From the NCBI GenBank assembly GCA_000697665.1, contig KL197712.1, positions 1,748,383 through 1,812,382 on the forward strand: a DNA stretch of 64,000 nt, in the 5' to 3' direction. Both the position numbers and the translations under genes were made by a program. This document shows, one piece after another, positions 10,430 to 23,709 of the stretch (the stretch's first letter is position 1; each line of letters begins with the position of its first letter). The notes under the pieces are model-generated. The model was not told the DNA's origin, searched no databases, and worked only from the letters and a program-made list of their open reading frames with translations. Source of the stretch: Jaapia argillacea MUCL 33604. Taxonomy: Eukaryota; Basidiomycota; Agaricomycetes; Jaapiales; Jaapiaceae.

Positions 10430-11560
10430 CCACGATATCGCATTCACATGCGATCAAGGTTCACCTCAAGAACCAAAAAAAAGAAAATGTGAGTCACCCT
10501 GTGATATTCGGACCCCATTTTCACCAAGTTTCCCTCCAACTTAGTATGCCCAAGGCGTAGCAGAAGGATACATCGTCCAAAACACAGTTGAGACAACTAA
10601 CGCTCACTTGGTAGGTCATAAACGGCCATCCGGATTTACATGACGCAAGACTGACTGCACTTCTCAAGGGGAGAAGAACACCATCCATGGTTTCGTCGAG
10701 ATTTTCTCTGTCGTCACTGCTCACTACTATCTCCGAAATCTCCGGCATGAACTCGAACACTAACAAGATCCGTCGTACAACGAAAGGGACCCGAGCTACT
10801 CCCTCGATCCGTGATGAGTTAACCCCCCGGCGGGGATCCACTTGCGGATCCCTCAATCTACAATCTACCAATAGGAATCAATTTGCCATGCTCGCAGCCA
10901 TGGAGAATAGCCCTCCACCAAGCCCACCGATTGCTGCCTTCTAGACTACCCGCCGCAACGTGCCTCTTACATACCCGACGTACCCGTGCTTCGGTTTTCT
11001 CGTGATCGCTAATTATTCCTACCCATATTCTACCATTTATTCATCCCTACACGAATCCCACTATTATTTGACAATGATACCCTGTATATTCCGTTCACAT
11101 GTCTCCGTTGCCTGATACCTTAACTATGCACCTCCTTCAACTTATGACGCTCCGTTTTCCCTTTCTCAATCCTCCGCAAAGTTCGTCAAACGCACTGTTC
11201 GAACAGGCATGCTCGCCACTGGGGTACGATTGGGTGAGGCGCCCACCACACGACGTCGGGCTTACTGGCAATTACAATGGGAAAGGGGAAACCTGGATGG
11301 TCAACCGTTAACATTCCCCATGCCGCCCGCTTGCATTCATGATCACAAGCAAATATTAGGGATGGTGCAACAGCATCAATCATATGAGAGAGGTCTACAT
11401 TTGCGAGAATATACAAGAGAGTCATAGTATAGTCAACCAACATACTCATGTGCGACGGTGTCAACGAGCTGCAAACTTATTATGACGGAACCAACGACGT
11501 GTCCCCAACCCAGGCCGTCCGTCTAGTCAAACCTGAGGGTTTACCTCAGGCCCAAACTCC
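10430..11560. other. No confident gene
   Basis: Short frames exist on both strands, for example plus 10687-10944 (Ser/Thr-rich, ending NSPPPSPPIAAF) and minus 10521-10871. None shows a domain or convincing splice-joined extension. The right part (11100-11560) is the 3' flank of VPS10. It may hold decayed exons of the orphan frame just upstream. Confidence 0.4.
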
Positions 11561-11571
11561 AAAGTTGACGT

Positions 11572-14500
11572 CTACTCCTCGTCCTCAAACCTCAGTATCT
11601 GGGCATCCTCATCAACGGGAACGTTCCTGTATCCGCGTCTTGGCGTAACCCTCCCCATGAGTCCCTCAGTCCTAGAAGACACGTATTCCCACCCAATACC
11701 AGCCAAACCAACCACAAACCACGGTATTGAAGCCAGTGTCCCCAATAAACCAGAGTCGGAGCTGGCGCGGTAACGTGATGACATTGTATCTCCTGGCAGT
11801 CGGATCGTCCTGGATGCAACCAACAAAGTGAGCAAAACTTGAGCTGGATGAAGGATGAAAAGTAAACACACCCTCTCGCCAGGCCGCTCCTTCTGTAATA
11901 CCAGTATCCAACCAGCGCGGTAAATGCGAATGGCAGCAAGATGACAGTCCACCAGAAGAACGCTCCATGGGCTTTGAATCCAGGGCAAACATGAGCCGCA
12001 CCCCTGTCAGGTCGAGGTCCACCCTCGCAGGAAGAGTAAGGAATCTTGCGATAAGCGGTTCGCTCATACCAGTAGTCTTCTCCGGCTCGGCAAGGAGTTT
12101 CGGGGTCGTTGGGGAGCGCTTGAGCACCTTCGACTAGGACACATTCACCCGCGTCATTTCGAAGGTAGTTGAATTCGCTAGGGGAACCCGGGTGAGGGCG
12201 ATGGGAGGATGGATAGGGTGAGCAGAAACATACCATTCAAAGTCGGTAGCTGAGCAGACACAGTTCTTCACAACCTTTTCTGCGGCTTTGGGTTGGTTTC
12301 CGACGACGCAATTCGTGTCTCGTACTCGGCGATGATATAATGTCTGTAGTTAATCAACGATTTCAGCACGTTATACCCACAGCGACGTCACAGTCGCGAA
12401 CGTACCTGTCGGCCAAAGAGACATCTCTCCGTGCGTTCTTCGCTGGGGCTCCAGAGTTCAAAGTCATCATGGCCTGGATCGTCGACGCTCAGAACACCTA
12501 GGACGAGAAACATCATTAAGAATATTCAATAAAATAGCGTCGATGTACTCACATTGTCTTGAAGTCAGAGCCGAGAAATCAATCTGTATCGCAACAGACG
12601 TGGTCGACCTCTGGAATTGTCCCAGCAAAACGAATCTTCGACTGGTATCCGAAGGGACAGTCACGATACTCCTAACTCTCATCTTCTCATCACTAAACTT
12701 ATACTCCCTCCAATTCTTCCCTTCGTCAGTGCTGAATAGGACGTGATCGGTGGGCACTTCGTCGTTGGCCATGACAAGGATAGATCCGGAATCACCAAAC
12801 TCCCAGAGATGAGCGTCCTTTTGAACCTCTTCCCAAGTGAAACCACCGTCTCGACTGAGGAAGGTATCGCAGTCGGTGTATGGTGCTAAGCTTTCCCCGA
12901 CATTCCCCACGGCCATGAGTAGACCAGGAACGGAGGGAGTGCTATATGTTGCACGAGGGTCGAATCGTTCCGTATAACCATGGACATGCAGTGCACAACT
13001 CTGACGAGCAAAGCGTCAAACGATGGGGGTTGATAAGGCAGTGCATTAATATTTACCGTGCGGTCACACTCATAAGGAAGTCCCACAGAGTCCACGGTTG
13101 GTGGCGGGAGCGGTTTCCACGTGCCACCTGAATCATCCTTGAGTCAAGCGAGAAGAGGCTTTCAACAAGAGACATACCATCATTATGAGTGATACGGGAT
13201 TGCAAGACTTTCTTGCCCGTAACAGCCGCCTCGGTCGGGTTAGCAACAATATTGATGAGCGCGATACCATCCAGCCCAATCATCTTTTCGAAATCGACAT
13301 AACCTCGTTCGTCTCTGTTGACATTGTCAGCCGAGAGACCAAAGTAGGTTCCGTTCGAGTTGGATTTCAGGATGTTACCCCAATAAGGGCTTGGAGGCTC
13401 AGATGTAGTGACGTGGAGGAACACGGACATAGTACTTGACTCGAGGATAGTGTAAGCCTAAACGGTTTGACGGTCAGTAGATGGAAGAGAAAGCGGAAAA
13501 GCAGATGCGTACATGTTGAGTCGGGCGCATACTGGGCGGGAACATGCCAGTTGCAAACGTCTTGCCATCCAGCGATACCTGAAGTTCCAAAGACTGACGA
13601 GCTTGCACATACTACCCAACAATAAGTCTCACGATCCACCTTAGAACCCATTCAAACACTCACCTCAGCAACGATCAAATATTCCGAGAACTTCGCAAAC
13701 CCAACAACATGATCAAACAACTTCCTCTTCTTCGCAAAGAAATCCGTTCCTCCAACAAGCTCCAACGGGACTCCAGTCTGTCCAAAAGCCCTCTGATTAC
13801 CCACCTTATCGCGATACGACTCGCACAAGATCTGGGTTCTGTCAATCTTGAGTTCCGCATCCCTGGCCCATTGACAATTCCGGACGTATTTCTCAATGAA
13901 CGTCCAGTGTCGCCCATTGTCCCTCGAATAGTATGCCTCCGCATGACATTCCGTCGCACCACCTTCACATCCTTGATTTCCAGTCCAGATGAGATAGTCC
14001 GAGTTGAGTGGATGGAAGTGCATCACTTGGGCGCCGAACGTGTTCGGAACTAGGGGAGCTTCCATCAGGTACCATGACTTCCCAGTATCTGTCGTGTAGT
14101 AGAAGGTATTTGTGTTGCTGATGAGGTAGGCACGATCATTCGAGTACGAGTGGAGATAGAAGGCAAGGAATTGCTTGTCGGAGTAGAGTCGACCCCAGGT
14201 GTAACCTTCGTTGCTAGATTGCCAGATACTGTTGTCCGACAGTCGAACCAAAATCGTCTGTAAAAGTGTAAACAAAAGGTTAAGGACGGGTCGAGCAGGC
14301 AGATAGGTGGGGATATTACCGTTGAATCCTTGAAATAAGCCTCTTGGACAATGAGAGCGGGGAACTCAAACTGAGAAGCAAGATCAGTCAACCAGAAACC
14401 ACAAGAGGTGTACAGGAGCATCACATACAGTCTGATGCTTGACCTCGCCCTCAGGAGGTTGGGCTACACACAAACGGTCAGTGGATAGCGCATACACCCA

Positions 14501-17029
14501 CCAAAGGACCATCATACCTTGCGAGCACGGTTTCTCAATCTTATCATCCTTCTTGACACCACGATTCCGATCGCACGTATTCCCAGGAATCAAACGATAA
14601 CCGGAAGACCCGAGGTAAGTCTGTTCGGGTCTGTCGTTCGTACAGACACCAGCTGGGATTGGTTCAGGTCCGACTGGCACGCATTCCCTTCCATTTCGGA
14701 CATAGTTATAGTCGCTAGTCAAGCAGACCAGTTAGGATAGAAAGGTATTATAGCAGAGAGAAATGACAAACCATTCATAATCCTCATCAGTACAAGGACA
14801 ATTCTCCTCATGCCCGACTGGATCCTCAAACTTGTGACCAATGTAACAATCCGCATCGGGTTTTCGTCTCATATACCATTGCTACACCCAAACACTCAGT
14901 AAATTTCGTCACAATATAAGAGTGAGCACCTACCCGGTGTCCCATGAGACACTCCGTATTGGAGAGAGTCCTAGCATACCACCTCTCCAAATCATTTTGC
15001 GTACACTGTCTTCTCCTCAACGTGGCAAAGTCAAGGAAAATCACCGCATATCTTCCCTGATTCCCCACTTGATCCCTCCTCGCGATCTGCCCCAAAAGAA
15101 CGAACTTTTGTGACGTCGAATCGGGCACAGTCGTCAGCGCTCGAGCTCGCATTTTGATTCCCAAATTGAACGATTTCCTGTAAAACGTCGGGTCAGTAAA
15201 CCTGGTCAAGCAGGAATCAGGGCTGATACACACCAATTCCTCCCCAAATCCGTCGAATAACGAATAGTATCAACCCCTTCCTCATCATTCACAACAACCA
15301 AGATACTACCCTGATCACCAAACTCATACTTATGCGCATCCCTCCTAATCATACTCCAACTCACCCCAGTATCGGTACTCAAAAACGTATCGCACTCGTC
15401 ATACGTCCTTAAGTACTCCCCGATGGAGCCTACACCCATCGCGAAACCGGGAGCGGTAGAGGAGAAGATACGACCAAAGTTGTGGGGCGTCGTGACGGAG
15501 TGGAGGTGCAATGAACAGGAATCATCGACTGGGTCGCATGGGATACGACGACCGTCGCTGTCCACCGAGGGAGGCCGGATGCGGGACCAGTTGCTCCCTA
15601 CACATCCACAAACAACAATCAGTTGCCAGTCGCAAAGGTGGGAAGGAATGAACACACCATCATCGAAAGTAATCAAAGATTTCAACTGCTTCTGCGCAGT
15701 CCCACCCTCCACTTCCTGCGCATTCGCGACAACATTCGCAATACCAACACCCTCAACCCCATACAAATTCTCATAATCAACATACCCCATATCATTCCTA
15801 TTCGTATCCTTCAAACTCTCCACGAAATAGGTTCCATTTGAGTTACTAACGAACAAAGTTCCGATACTACTTTGTTGTTGTAAGACGACGTCGACTGCGA
15901 GGGAGTGGGTGGTTGATTCGACGATGGTGTATGCGTTTTCACGGAGACGGGCTGAGGTGGCGTGTGGGAATTGGGCTTTTGCCCAGTTGACGGTGTCGAC
16001 GGTGACGTAGAGTAACATGTCGCCTTCACTTCCAGTCGAGAGGTCTTTCATGGCCACCACGGCGAATTTGGAGACGATAGCGAAAGCGATGACGCCTTTG
16101 GCGTTCTTGCCGATACCAAGGTCTTCAACTTTGTTATCACCCTCGAAAAAGTCGGTTGTGGAGAAGAGACGGCTTTGGGAGAGGGAGTGCGAGCCTGTCG
16201 ATGTTGAGGTGTCAAAAGCGACACAGTAGATCAAGTCTGGGTGGGCGTCGTGTTTGAAATCCTTGCTACTATGTGCGAATTGGCATCGGGTCGTTTCACC
16301 AAGGAGTAGTTTTGGCTCGTCAGAGAAAGCCTCTTTTGTGTAGTATGTCTGAAATCCGGTGTCATATAGGTGATCAAATGCAAACAACAAAACTGCAACT
16401 CACCTCGTCATGACACACAGCGCCCCACCCGCTACGGTCGCAACTTGTACCTTGATAGAGAATGTAACCGTACTTTGTGGGATCGGAGTGGAAGCTGAGA
16501 GGTCGAGCGGTGTATGCGGGGGCAATGGGCATGTCGAATCTGCGCCATGTCCTACCCCGGTCTTCTGTGCGATAATGGGTCATGCCCTTGCCCAAAGCGA
16601 AGGCCTGGGGCGAAAAGTCAGTGGGTAGTTCCGTGTGTCGTGTAGGTCACTTCGTTGGGAGATGCCCACGAAAGGTAAAGAGATGGTACTCACGTAGCGG
16701 TTGTCAAATGGATGCTCGATAACCATACTTATTGTTGACTCTGGAATATCTGGTGCCCGCTCCCAAGACTTTCCTTCGTTTGTCGAAACGTACACATTTC
16801 CCTCGACGACATCGTGATATATCATATTCTAACAAAAATCGTCGATTCAAGCAGCCTAACGAGCGGAAATGGGACATACTGTGGTATCATCGAAGAAAAA
16901 GAGACGCGCAGGCAGATTTTGGAAATATGTGATGGAAGTTTCTGGGTCTTGGGCGTTGACGACGAGCAAACATAGTAGCAGAGACAGGAACCACGACAGG
17001 AAAGCCGCAGTTCTGTGGTAGGGGGCCAT
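11572..17029 (-). CDS. VPS10: Vps10/sortilin-type vacuolar protein sorting receptor
   Basis: Multi-exon gene (at least 15 exons). The first seven exons were read as 17029-16880, 16828-16694, 16604-16404, 16348-15658, 15597-15234, 15177-14934 and 14881-14772, all in phase. An N-terminal signal peptide ([14 protein letters not shown]) precedes the first Vps10 domain, an Asp-box type beta-propeller with [20 protein letters not shown] and STDTGVSW repeats, followed by its Cys-rich module ([19 protein letters not shown]). A second Vps10 domain ([29 protein letters not shown]) and Cys-rich module follow. One transmembrane helix lies at about 11960-11895 and a short acidic cytosolic tail ends [12 protein letters not shown]. 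Two Vps10 domains are the fungal norm. Family role: trans-Golgi receptor sorting carboxypeptidase-like cargo to the vacuole, recycled by retromer. Confidence 0.93.
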
Positions 17030-17265
17030 GGTGGAAACTGGTAATGGACGAGGACACGACAGCAGCGCTGTTGCGGAGTCGCTGCGTAACCTACAGCCAC
17101 CACCCAAAAAGGAATCTCGCCAAACGCAATCTATATTTGATTTTGTTGAATCTTTGACTTCGACGTCGAGGAGTGACTTCGTTCACTGTGGGACTCCACC
17201 TCGTGTCGAAACCACGGCATATGTCTCCATGGTCAACCGCCTATAGATCATACATCTAAAGGTTA

Positions 17266-18135
17266 CTATACAATCTCAGCGAACCCGCCCAAACAATCAT
17301 CATTATATTCCTGGGTTTTTAATTCATGGCCCATTGGTGATTTCACATTAAATGCTCGAATCAATGAACGGCAAGTATGTTCTGTCAAGGCATTTATTCG
17401 TCCGATGTCCTCAAACACGTGGACTTGCCTTCTCCCGACGCCTGGTAGAATTCGTCGATCACCAAGCTTGGAAATGTATACCTTGAAGAACGCGCGACCG
17501 ACGCCTCTACCTTGATACGCAAGATGGACTACAATTCACCAGGTTATAAGCGTCAAGGTTGACTCATTTATCAGGAGCGTCGGTCTTCCGTTTCTCCTGC
17601 TTTCGCCGAAGTATCTACTATGCACCATTCTTCCGCTCAGGCGAGGGCGTTTCCAGAAGATCGTTGAGACCCGCTCCTCGTCGGCCTTCATTGGGACCAT
17701 ATAACAGGAATTAGAGGCTCCGCTCATAGACCTGTCACCTCAAGGACACAGACCTCAAGGGTTCCGTCGGCACCTCCACAGGATTTGAAAGTTTCTGGGA
17801 CTGAGAGACGGTGCGCCTCAGCAGGTCTCAGCATACCCTCCTCGGCTACAGCTCAAGTGGGGTTCCTAAACGAGCGAGGATTCGAAGTCTCCGAAATTTA
17901 CGAACCAGTCCACTTACCCTGTCACTGGAAAGCGCACTCCCCTGTGTTTATAACTATACGGCCCTTCACTTACTGGTTTCCAACGACCAGAATACTTTCT
18001 TTGTTCGCAGGTGGTTGGGTGACTGACTAGAAAACGATCTCCAGAAAATATCTGACATTCGTAGGATGGACCGCAGGTGATTATTTTCCGAGAGAACACA
18101 GCTGGGACGGGTATGTACGGCTCACGTACCATCAA
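17266..18135 (-). CDS. Unrecognised minus-strand reading frames, possibly one multi-exon gene
   Basis: The best-supported piece is a frame from an acceptor at 17528 to the stop at 17266. It reads HLAYQGRGVGRAFFKVYISK, then RRQVHVFEDIGRINALTEH and ends CLGGFAEIV. It is preceded by a good branch-site-like CTTATAAC and an AG. Upstream frames (17727-17536, beginning MSGASNSCYMVPMKADEER, and about 18135-17914) could be further exons, but the joins were not resolved. QGRGVG resembles the acetyl-CoA loop of GNAT acetyltransferases, yet the remaining GNAT motifs are not visible, so this is only a hint. It may be a decayed gene. Confidence 0.3.
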
Positions 18136-18261
18136 TCTTGGGTTTCGAATTGGAAGAGGGGAATAAACTATTCAAGTGTCCGAGACTAAAGACACCGACT
18201 CGGGAGATACGAACAAAATAAAATAAAAAGTGTAGGAGAAGCCACATCTCCTGAAAACATG

Positions 18262-19296
18262 CTATGAGTGTCGTCTACTGCCTTCCTCCCGCCTTGGACA
18301 CGACTCCTTGCCATCCCCATCTTCCTCTCCTTCCCGTAACCTCCGATAATCTGACACCCTCTTCTTAATTTCCTTCCTTCTCTCCATACCATACTCCCTC
18401 GCTTCTTTTCTAGCCTGAGCCAAGTTTGCAGCAGCAGCGAGGTGCCGTTGATCCACATAGGAATACGGATTGAGGAACAGTGTCGGTGCAAGCCCTAGGA
18501 CAAGGGACTATAGCACATTTATGAGAATTGACAAAATTGTCAGAAAGGAATGGACGCACAAGCAGGCCTACGGCCACGATAACCCGGTCTTTCCATCTAT
18601 CATCCCCAGTAGCATTCCATTCTCCATAAGCTTCCGCACCTCCCAACCCAGCACCCCATCCTCTACCCTGCTGTTCCTGCCAACCCCTATAATGATGAGC
18701 ACCCGACCACGCTCCACTACTTCTGTTTCTCTCCCTCGCCCATTGATGCCTCCTCCTCCTCTCAATCTCCTCTTCATACCCATACCCATGCCGAGCAGAG
18801 TCATATCGCCCAATTCTGGAGGAATGTGCAGTTGGGAAACGGAGGTGCTCGTAGGCACTTGTTAATTTTTGGAATCGCTCGTGTCGAGCAGTTGGCGAGG
18901 GTAAAAGGGACCGGCAAGTTGGAGAATCGGGATGGTGGATGCGAACTAGGTCATAATCTTATTATATACGTCAAGAGATGCGGATAGTTAAGTCGACGAG
19001 AGTTTGGTAACGGGTAAATGTGGAAGCTCACAGCGGGACTTGATATCACTCTGTGAAGCACCCACTGGCAAATGGAATATCTGGTGCGGAGTTGGGTTCG
19101 GATGGGTAGGAAAGGGATATGGGACGTGGTGGTGATGAGGTTTATGCCTCCCATGACGTTCTGCATCGGCACTTGAGCTTGTATCCGCCCCGACATTGGC
19201 AGTTGAAGCTAGCCGGACATGCACTAGCACCTGGATCTGAGACGGCAGTAAATGAAGATTCAGACGACCTGTCGCCAGAGAGGGGTGCCAGTGCAT
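18262..19296 (-). CDS. J-domain (DnaJ/Hsp40) protein, membrane-anchored, probably mitochondrial
   Basis: Exons 19296-19032, 18957-18560 and 18507-18262 sum to 909 nt (302 residues) with clean GT-AG introns of 74 and 52 nt. The N-terminus is basic and amphipathic, ending VRLASTA like a mitochondrial presequence. The J domain at about residues 75-140 reads HQIFHLPVGASQSDIKSRYY, then the invariant HPD in DLVRIHHPDSP, and helix III RFQKLTSAYEHLR. An Arg-rich linker follows (YEEEIERRRRHQWARERN). One transmembrane helix is assembled across the last intron (VIVAVGLLSLVLGLAPTLFL), then a charged coiled tail (AQARKEAREYGMERRKEIKK). J proteins stimulate the ATPase of an Hsp70 partner. The single helix after the J domain suggests an inner-membrane co-chaperone, reminiscent of yeast Jid1; this assignment is inferred. 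Confidence 0.82.
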
Positions 19297-19504
19297 TTGG
19301 AGTGAACAACTTCAGGACTTCGGTGGATGATGGTAGAGGTCAAGAACAGTTTGAGACGATTTCTAGTACGATATGATAAGCCGGTACTGGAATGTTCAAT
19401 TCCGAATCTTATCGCCGTCATTTCCCGCATTCAAGTGCAAGCCTCGAACTAGCATTCCAATTTTCACTATATGTTGGATAATATGATGATCCATGGAAGA
19501 CCTA

Positions 19505-21621
19505 TCACTGCTCGAAGATGACACCCCCAGGGGTAAAACACGGCAACCACTCATCCAAAGCCAACTCAAACAACCCCAAGCCCGCATAAAATGGCTCTTG
19601 TGCAATCGGACTATAAAACCCGACCGCCTTGAAATCGGAATGGTTGGAGTCTGGAGTGAGAAGAACTCGGAGGTCGGAAACATGGACCATGTTGGAGTGA
19701 GTGAGACCGAAGAATGTTGAATAGGGTGGGGGGATGTTGCAGCTATTCTCGACAGGAGCTCAGATTAGTATGGTAGGATGAATAGGTGAACTCACGCTGG
19801 GACCGTAGGATCGGGAGTTCGGAAAGGTGCGTTTGGTTCTATGGATGCAAGGCCCATCGTCCGCCATGGATCAACTACACTCAGCAATCAGTTCCGGATG
19901 CAGCTGGGCAGGAGGAAGGTGCTCGACCAACATTCTCCATTCGTAAACAGTACGTTCGAAGGGTTCATATCCCATCCACCATACTTATTCACATTCTCAA
20001 CTTCGGGGGCAGGTGGCAAGCCGATAGGAAAAGCTTCATTACATCTCTGTTGGAAGTATTCGAGGGAGATGAACGAGGTCTCGATGGATAATGGGTTATT
20101 CGGGTCACCCCGTTGATAGAAACCTGCCACAAGTAAGAGTCCTGGCGTCATACAATTCTAGTTGAACTTACCGTATTCTGAACAGTACTGCCACATCCAC
20201 GAAAGATCCTGAACAGGATCGTCAGCGTTCCCGGGGATGGAGTCATAGTCTATCTCAGCAAGTCCAGTGAGAAATGACTGAAAAGCAACTTCAACTCCAT
20301 CCGAGGCCACCAAACCACCTTCTACGGGAGCCTGGGTATAGTTATATGTCTCCAAGATATTGCAAAACGGTAGCAGTGACGCTTGGAAGCCGTAATACTG
20401 GCCACAGCAGAGGATTCAGCCAAGAAACGGGGGAAGGCGCGAGATCCTGACCTGATAAAACTTCAATGGGTCCATCAAGATACTTGCCGCTTCCACATCA
20501 GTCGTATTCCTCGCTTCCTCCATCGTTAACCCATCCGCACCGGTGGTATTACCTCCAGGCCCACTCAACCTCGCCTTCAACAACTCGTATTTCATTTCCG
20601 TTACAGTTTCGTTGCTACCCATTTGGAGATTATCGTCAATATACTTGGTAACAGCGACCCAATCCGCTGAACAATTCCTCGTCAGGCTCCTCTCTGCTGC
20701 TTTGTAATAACTCGACATATCAATTTGAGCTTGAACAGGGGCGGAGGATGCCCAAGCTGCGTAGATAGTTAACGGGTTACGAATTCGTAGGAGGGCTCCA
20801 CGAATGCCTGGGTAGGAACCGCCAAGCCAGATCCAAGGAGTGTTGGATGGGTGAAGAGGATTTGAGGCCAGAGATGAGGTGAAGTTGCCCGAGAAGCTGT
20901 TGGCAAAATAAATGACATCTTCGAGGGCTTGTTCAGTCGTCAGATAATTCCATTGATCTGCTGTTGTATCTTCCTTGGAGGCAAGAGGATAATTTCAGAA
21001 CACGGAAAGCAGTAAAGGAAAGATACAACTTCACATTGACTGGGAACGGAAGAGACTCGCCGTAGAAACGGTGTTCCCACAAGATCGCCAGACCCTGATA
21101 GCGTTTCGCCAGACGCATTGTCGCAGACAAGCCGTGGTATTCCTATCAGTGTAATTTTATTGGTCACTTCGATATGAAACAAATGCCTCATCTCTTACCT
21201 GCAAATAGTAAGGGAGCAAAGGCTCTGCGTTCTGCTCTCCAGAGTCGAAGACTGGATGAAGGGTATCAGAAAGAACGACGAGGCGGTCAAACTATGAGCA
21301 CGGACGGAAGACTGGACCCCCAGGTTGATAGTAGGTACCGTTCGTCCAATAGCGATTCAGATACGTTCCACTGCCATTCCCGAAGTGATCAATGGGCATC
21401 TGGATGTACTCTGGATTTAGTAAGGTCTCTTCGCTACCGGGGTCGGGACGAAGATCACTGACCTCAAAGAATTGAGGCTCGTTGACTTCGACTTCATCTC
21501 TCGTCACAGGCGGTAGGTATTCCTTCGGACGAAAGTTGGGAAACGGGGGAGTTCCTCCATGGGCAAGGGGAAAAGAAAAGAAGAGGACGAGTGTCCAAGC
21601 GCAACACCATCGCCAGATCAT
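19505..21621 (-). CDS. Serine peptidase family S28 (pro-X carboxypeptidase / acid prolyl endopeptidase type)
   Basis: Multi-exon gene with an N-terminal signal peptide (CCAWTLVLFFSFPLAHG). The S28 start signature MPIDHFGNGSGTYLNRYW is near residue 75. HRFYGESLPFP precedes the nucleophile motif WLGGSYPG (about 20805-20826). The catalytic Asp region FTNGE-FDPWRTMGL is joined across an intron near 19930-19870, and the His region THSNMVHVSDLR is in the last exon. All three catalytic segments are present and in order, and the protein ends at 19505, so the enzyme is probably active. Several N-x-S/T sites (NCS, NET, NTT, NYT) fit a secreted or vacuolar glycoprotein. S28 enzymes cleave after proline at acid pH. 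It is adjacent to the J-domain gene on the same strand; no functional link is implied. Confidence 0.9.
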
Positions 21622-21886
21622 CTTGGTGAGTGGGATGCTTTGAGCCTGCGATATCGCGGAATCCTTAGTCCATGAGATACCAAGATAACAGGGAAGTTCG
21701 CATGGTATACGTAACTGGGGGAAGTTCTGGTGAGCACATGGGTAGGAAAGTGGGGATTTACTTACAGTGGCAGGGATTCAACTGGAAGATGCTGATAACC
21801 ATAACTGGCCGTGGCGGAGCAGAACCTACGGATTAGCTCGAACTGACTTGACATAGCCAGTAAATTTCACTGAGCATACCGAATGA

Positions 21887-23503
21887 GTGTCTGGAGAAGG
21901 GCGGAATTTGAAGCGAAAATATCATGATCACTTCAAGTTCACCCAACAACTTACTATGGACTTACCGTCAAGGTCGCCGAGGCTCCAGCGTTGTAGCCTC
22001 GGTGGCATTACGATGTCTTCTCCTCTGAACTACGATATCTGGCTTCACATCGCCAACCTCTCGAACGAGTATGACCTTCCTCGACTTGTTCAAGTCTGTC
22101 GAAACCTGTACGACTTCATCACCCCCGAAATATATACTTCCGTGACTGGATTGCGCACTCCGTATGCAGTCATATCTTTCTGCAAGTCCGCTCTTTCCAA
22201 CCCTCCCCAGCGGTCTCATCGCCTGTCTAATCTGGCGATCGATTTCGACGACTTCATCGACGATCCTGCATCGTGTGCAGTGCTAGCCATCAACCTTGCG
22301 TCTCTCTTGAGGCAAGCAGCACAGCTGGAGTCCCTCTCCATTAGCTGCGTCGAAGAGCTACTTTGTGCGGAGCCTCAGCTCGCAAAAGCTTTGGCAGAGG
22401 CTCCCAAATTGCGCCAGCTTTATTTGCAAGGGAAACATCCACAGGTAGGGACTCTGGCATGCCGAACTGTGGAAAGAATGCAGAACTTGCGTGTCATCAC
22501 GTTAGATTTTCGGATTGAGAGGGAGGAAGGGGTTTGGCGAGCAGGTTTCTTCCAACGTTCGACCCCACTTCCCCGACTTGCTGTCGTTCTATTGCCGTTC
22601 AAAACATCTCTCCGGGTCCTGAACATCAAGGGGTCGGGCCCTCCACCTCTTTCCAAGTGGTCAGTCAGGTTTCAACGAAGTTGGACCGCTCTTCGGGAGT
22701 TGACAATCACCTCTATGCGTACTGCCGACGCACCGTTCCTTGCGGAGGCCTTCCCGAACCTCCGTTACCTATATGCGACCACCAGTACCCCGTTGATTAA
22801 TGTCACCACAACTCCTGGTACAGGCACCACATGGAGTTCTGGCACGCTCGACACTTTCGAAGGCAATTACTCTTGTTTTGTCTTCATCCCCTTGTGGTGT
22901 CCAATCCGTCGATTAGATCTTGCCACGCAAGAGACTCACGGCCTAAGACAACATTCCCTTCACGATGCCTATCTCCTATACGTGTTGGAGAAATCCTGCC
23001 CTTCTGTTGTGTCTATACGCGTAAAATTGGGCAGGCCCAAAGAATTCTACATCGAACTATCCCGCCGTCTTTCCAATGTTCGATACCTCCGCCTCGTCTT
23101 GGATGAAGGGTCAGGAGTTGAGGGTTCTCTTGACTTTTTGGTACGGGTCTCGAGCCTTGCGTTCGAAGGACTTATCTAACCTTTCGGCCCCCTTTAATCT
23201 TGACAGAATTTCTTCCCAGAGGTCTTCGGATGCCTACCCATCCGCTACCTCTCGCTCGAGTTCCAGCCATATCCTGAGAATGGATACACGTCAGCCGAAG
23301 TAGACGCTACCTTACGACGGAATTTCCTCCGGAGGCTTGCTGAAAACGTGGTCCCCTTTGGGTTCGTCGAGTTATGTTGGGAGATGGCGGGGTGGGAGAG
23401 GAGTTGCTGGGTCATTCAGACTGGGACTGGTCAGAATGTGCGGGTGCGGTTAAACGAATCCCAAGGTATCGCGGCCAGAGATCTTTGGCTTGCATCAAGG
23501 TAG
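21887..23503 (+). CDS. F-box/LRR-type protein, distinct from the expanded family
   Basis: Two exons: 21887-23140 and 23207-23503. The 66-nt intron GTACGG...GACAG removes an early stop at 23177, and both exons are in phase (1551 nt, 516 residues). The start could also be at 21956 or 22013. The region MSSPLNYDIWLHIANL followed by LPRLVQVCRNLYDFI is an F-box-like helix set. The rest is a run of leucine-rich segments (LESLSISCVEELL, LRVLNIKGSGPPPLSKW, ALRELTITSM, NVRYLRLVLDEG). The C-terminal exon ends ARDLWLASR. It lacks the coiled coil and the 13-nt first exon of the other F-box genes here. Likely an SCF substrate adaptor by family; substrate unknown. Confidence 0.75.
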
Positions 23504-23709
23504 GAACAGACCTCAACCACCGATACTAGATATTCATTCCGAACGGTTCGCCACCCTGCCTCTCCAAACATGAATGCAATCTGGGACGTTGGGAAGAACG
23601 TATCTTGTCATAACCCCGTCGTTGCCTTACAAATCGTGAAAGCAAGCAGCTACACTGTCCACTCCATTATCATCACACCGAAAACACCAATACTACACTC
23701 GATTCTTTC

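Noticed and set aside
13652-14275. Separate short gene between two VPS10-like genes
   Set aside because: The frame splices in phase on both sides; the whole 11.6-17.0 kb stretch is one two-domain Vps10 receptor, not a tandem of sortilin genes.
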